Below are positions 5,752 to 6,351 of a stretch of 6,351 nucleotides of DNA, piece after piece. This DNA is from UKL13-2 sp038236905. GTDB taxonomy: Bacteria; Pseudomonadota; Gammaproteobacteria; Burkholderiales; Usitatibacteraceae. A program made the position numbers and the translations under genes. The notes below the pieces were generated by a model. It saw only the letters and a list, made by a program, of their open reading frames with translations. It had not been told where the DNA came from and made no database searches. The DNA lies in the NCBI GenBank assembly GCA_038236905.1, contig JBBRZG010000187.1, forward strand, positions 1 through 6,351, read 5' to 3'. Numbering within the stretch: position 1 is the first letter of the stretch; every line of letters starts with the position of its first letter.

Positions 5752-5776
5752 TAGTCGCTCGCCTCATTTTTAATAT
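5748..5776 (+). promoter_or_regulatory. Candidate promoter of the right-edge gene
   Basis: TTGGTA (5748-5753) and TAATAT (5771-5776) are separated by 17 bp. Each matches the sigma70 consensus at four of six positions. The predicted start near 5783 leaves a leader of about 60 nt before the ATG at 5846. The hexamers are individually weak. Confidence 0.35.
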
Positions 5777-5845
5777 CGCTGCAGTGACGTTATCCGTATC
5801 GGAAACAGGTAAACAGATTTCTATCAGCGTGCCTCACTCGCCTAA

Positions 5846-6351
5846 ATGAAAAATGAACTTTCATCGCTTTCGCCTCCGCTCGGTAGCCTGCCTTTATCGG
5901 TAGGCAAGGCGGATTCGCCAGCGGGACAAAAGCCGACGAGTCATGAAAGCGCATGGCGGTCAGCCTGGGCTCTACACTTAACGCGCCCCGCGGAATCGTT
6001 TGCGCGGGCAACGGTCGCACGTGACGGGGCGGTTGCTGCAAACGAAATACATGCCGCCGCATGGGCGCAGCTGTGCCGGGCACTGGCGGGTTACCGTTGG
6101 ATTGGCGCGGATATTGGCCAGACAAGTGCGGATTTCATCGACGCTGCACGCCAGATGGACGCGCTGAACGACGCGCGCGGAAAGCGCCTGGCGTCACTGT
6201 CAGACGCATTGCTGGCGAAGAAACGGGGGCGCTGGCCCGAGGCGTTAAAAGCCTTTGAAAAAATTAGCGGCAGCTTTGATTTAACCGCGATGGACGCCGA
6301 TAATTTCTACCTGCTGCTGGGCTTATCCACCAGCCATGTCTACTGCGGCAA
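5846..6351 (+). CDS. Unrecognised protein, N-terminal part, with a TPR-like segment
   Basis: An open frame of 168 complete codons runs off the right edge. It starts at ATG 5846-5848, directly preceded by an in-frame TAA (5843-5845), so this is the most upstream ATG possible. No good ribosome binding site is seen, and a later start is possible. Residues 1-32 are rich in Ser, Pro and Gly and look disordered; no signal peptide or membrane segment is visible. From about residue 33 the sequence is Ala-rich and helical. Residues 123-140, containing GRWPEALKAFEKI, resemble the first part of a tetratricopeptide repeat. The following NFYLLLGLS...YCGK could begin a second repeat. Such repeats bind proteins and often precede an effector domain, for example in TPR-GGDEF signalling proteins, but no downstream domain is visible, so no function is assigned. 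The base composition and codon use look coding, and the gene follows ubiA after 145 bp. Confidence 0.7.
   Translation, partial: MKNELSSLSPPLGSLPLSVGKADSPAGQKPTSHESAWRSAWALHLTRPAESFARATVARDGAVAANEIHAAAWAQLCRALAGYRWIGADIGQTSADFIDAARQMDALNDARGKRLASLSDALLAKKRGRWPEALKAFEKISGSFDLTAMDADNFYLLLGLSTSHVYCG

Noticed and set aside
5790..6125. 111-codon minus-strand open frame opposite the right-edge gene
   Set aside because: The plus frame stays open to the window end with helical, TPR-like protein sequence. The minus frame is low in recognisable structure and looks like its shadow.
6323..6331. DnaA-box-like TTATCCACC
   Set aside because: It is an 8/9 match inside a coding frame, with no neighbouring boxes or A+T-rich stretch.

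Overview
The window looks like ordinary chromosome of a proteobacterium, most likely a betaproteobacterium. I infer this from the hemE-priA neighbourhood, which I recall as common in Burkholderiales and relatives, from an aerobic ubiquinone gene (ubiA), and from protein sequences typical of that group. The class assignment is an inference and was not tested by any search. I see no insertion sequence, prophage, CRISPR array or clearly foreign gene.

Layout from left to right. The left edge (1-219, minus) holds the N-terminal third of a short-chain dehydrogenase/reductase that starts at TTG. Next comes a complete minus-strand tRNA unit: a sigma70-type promoter (569-597), tRNA-Phe(GAA) with encoded CCA (449-524) and a hairpin-plus-T-run terminator (407-433). 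priA (659-3055, minus) encodes the replication restart helicase. hemE (3484-4569, minus) encodes uroporphyrinogen decarboxylase. ubiA (4843-5700, plus) is divergent from hemE and encodes the membrane 4-hydroxybenzoate polyprenyltransferase. The right edge (5846-6351, plus) holds the start of an unrecognised protein with a TPR-like segment.

The genes belong to separate housekeeping pathways: replication restart, tetrapyrrole synthesis, ubiquinone synthesis and tRNA supply. The shared hemE/ubiA intergenic region could in principle co-ordinate haem and quinone supply for respiration, but no known operator is recognisable there.

The most interesting part is the 428-bp hemE-priA gap. On one strand it carries a perfect DnaA box, a second TTATNCACA box and a degenerate third. 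It also has a stretch of about 86% A+T, an 11-bp inverted repeat framing the main box and the A+T-rich stretch, phased A-tracts, a short tandem repeat, and a hairpin immediately before the priA start codon. This could be a DnaA-titrating or DnaA-regulated site, or an origin-like element. It is a hypothesis from sequence alone. Smaller regulatory-looking motifs lie upstream of hemE and upstream of the right-hand unknown gene.
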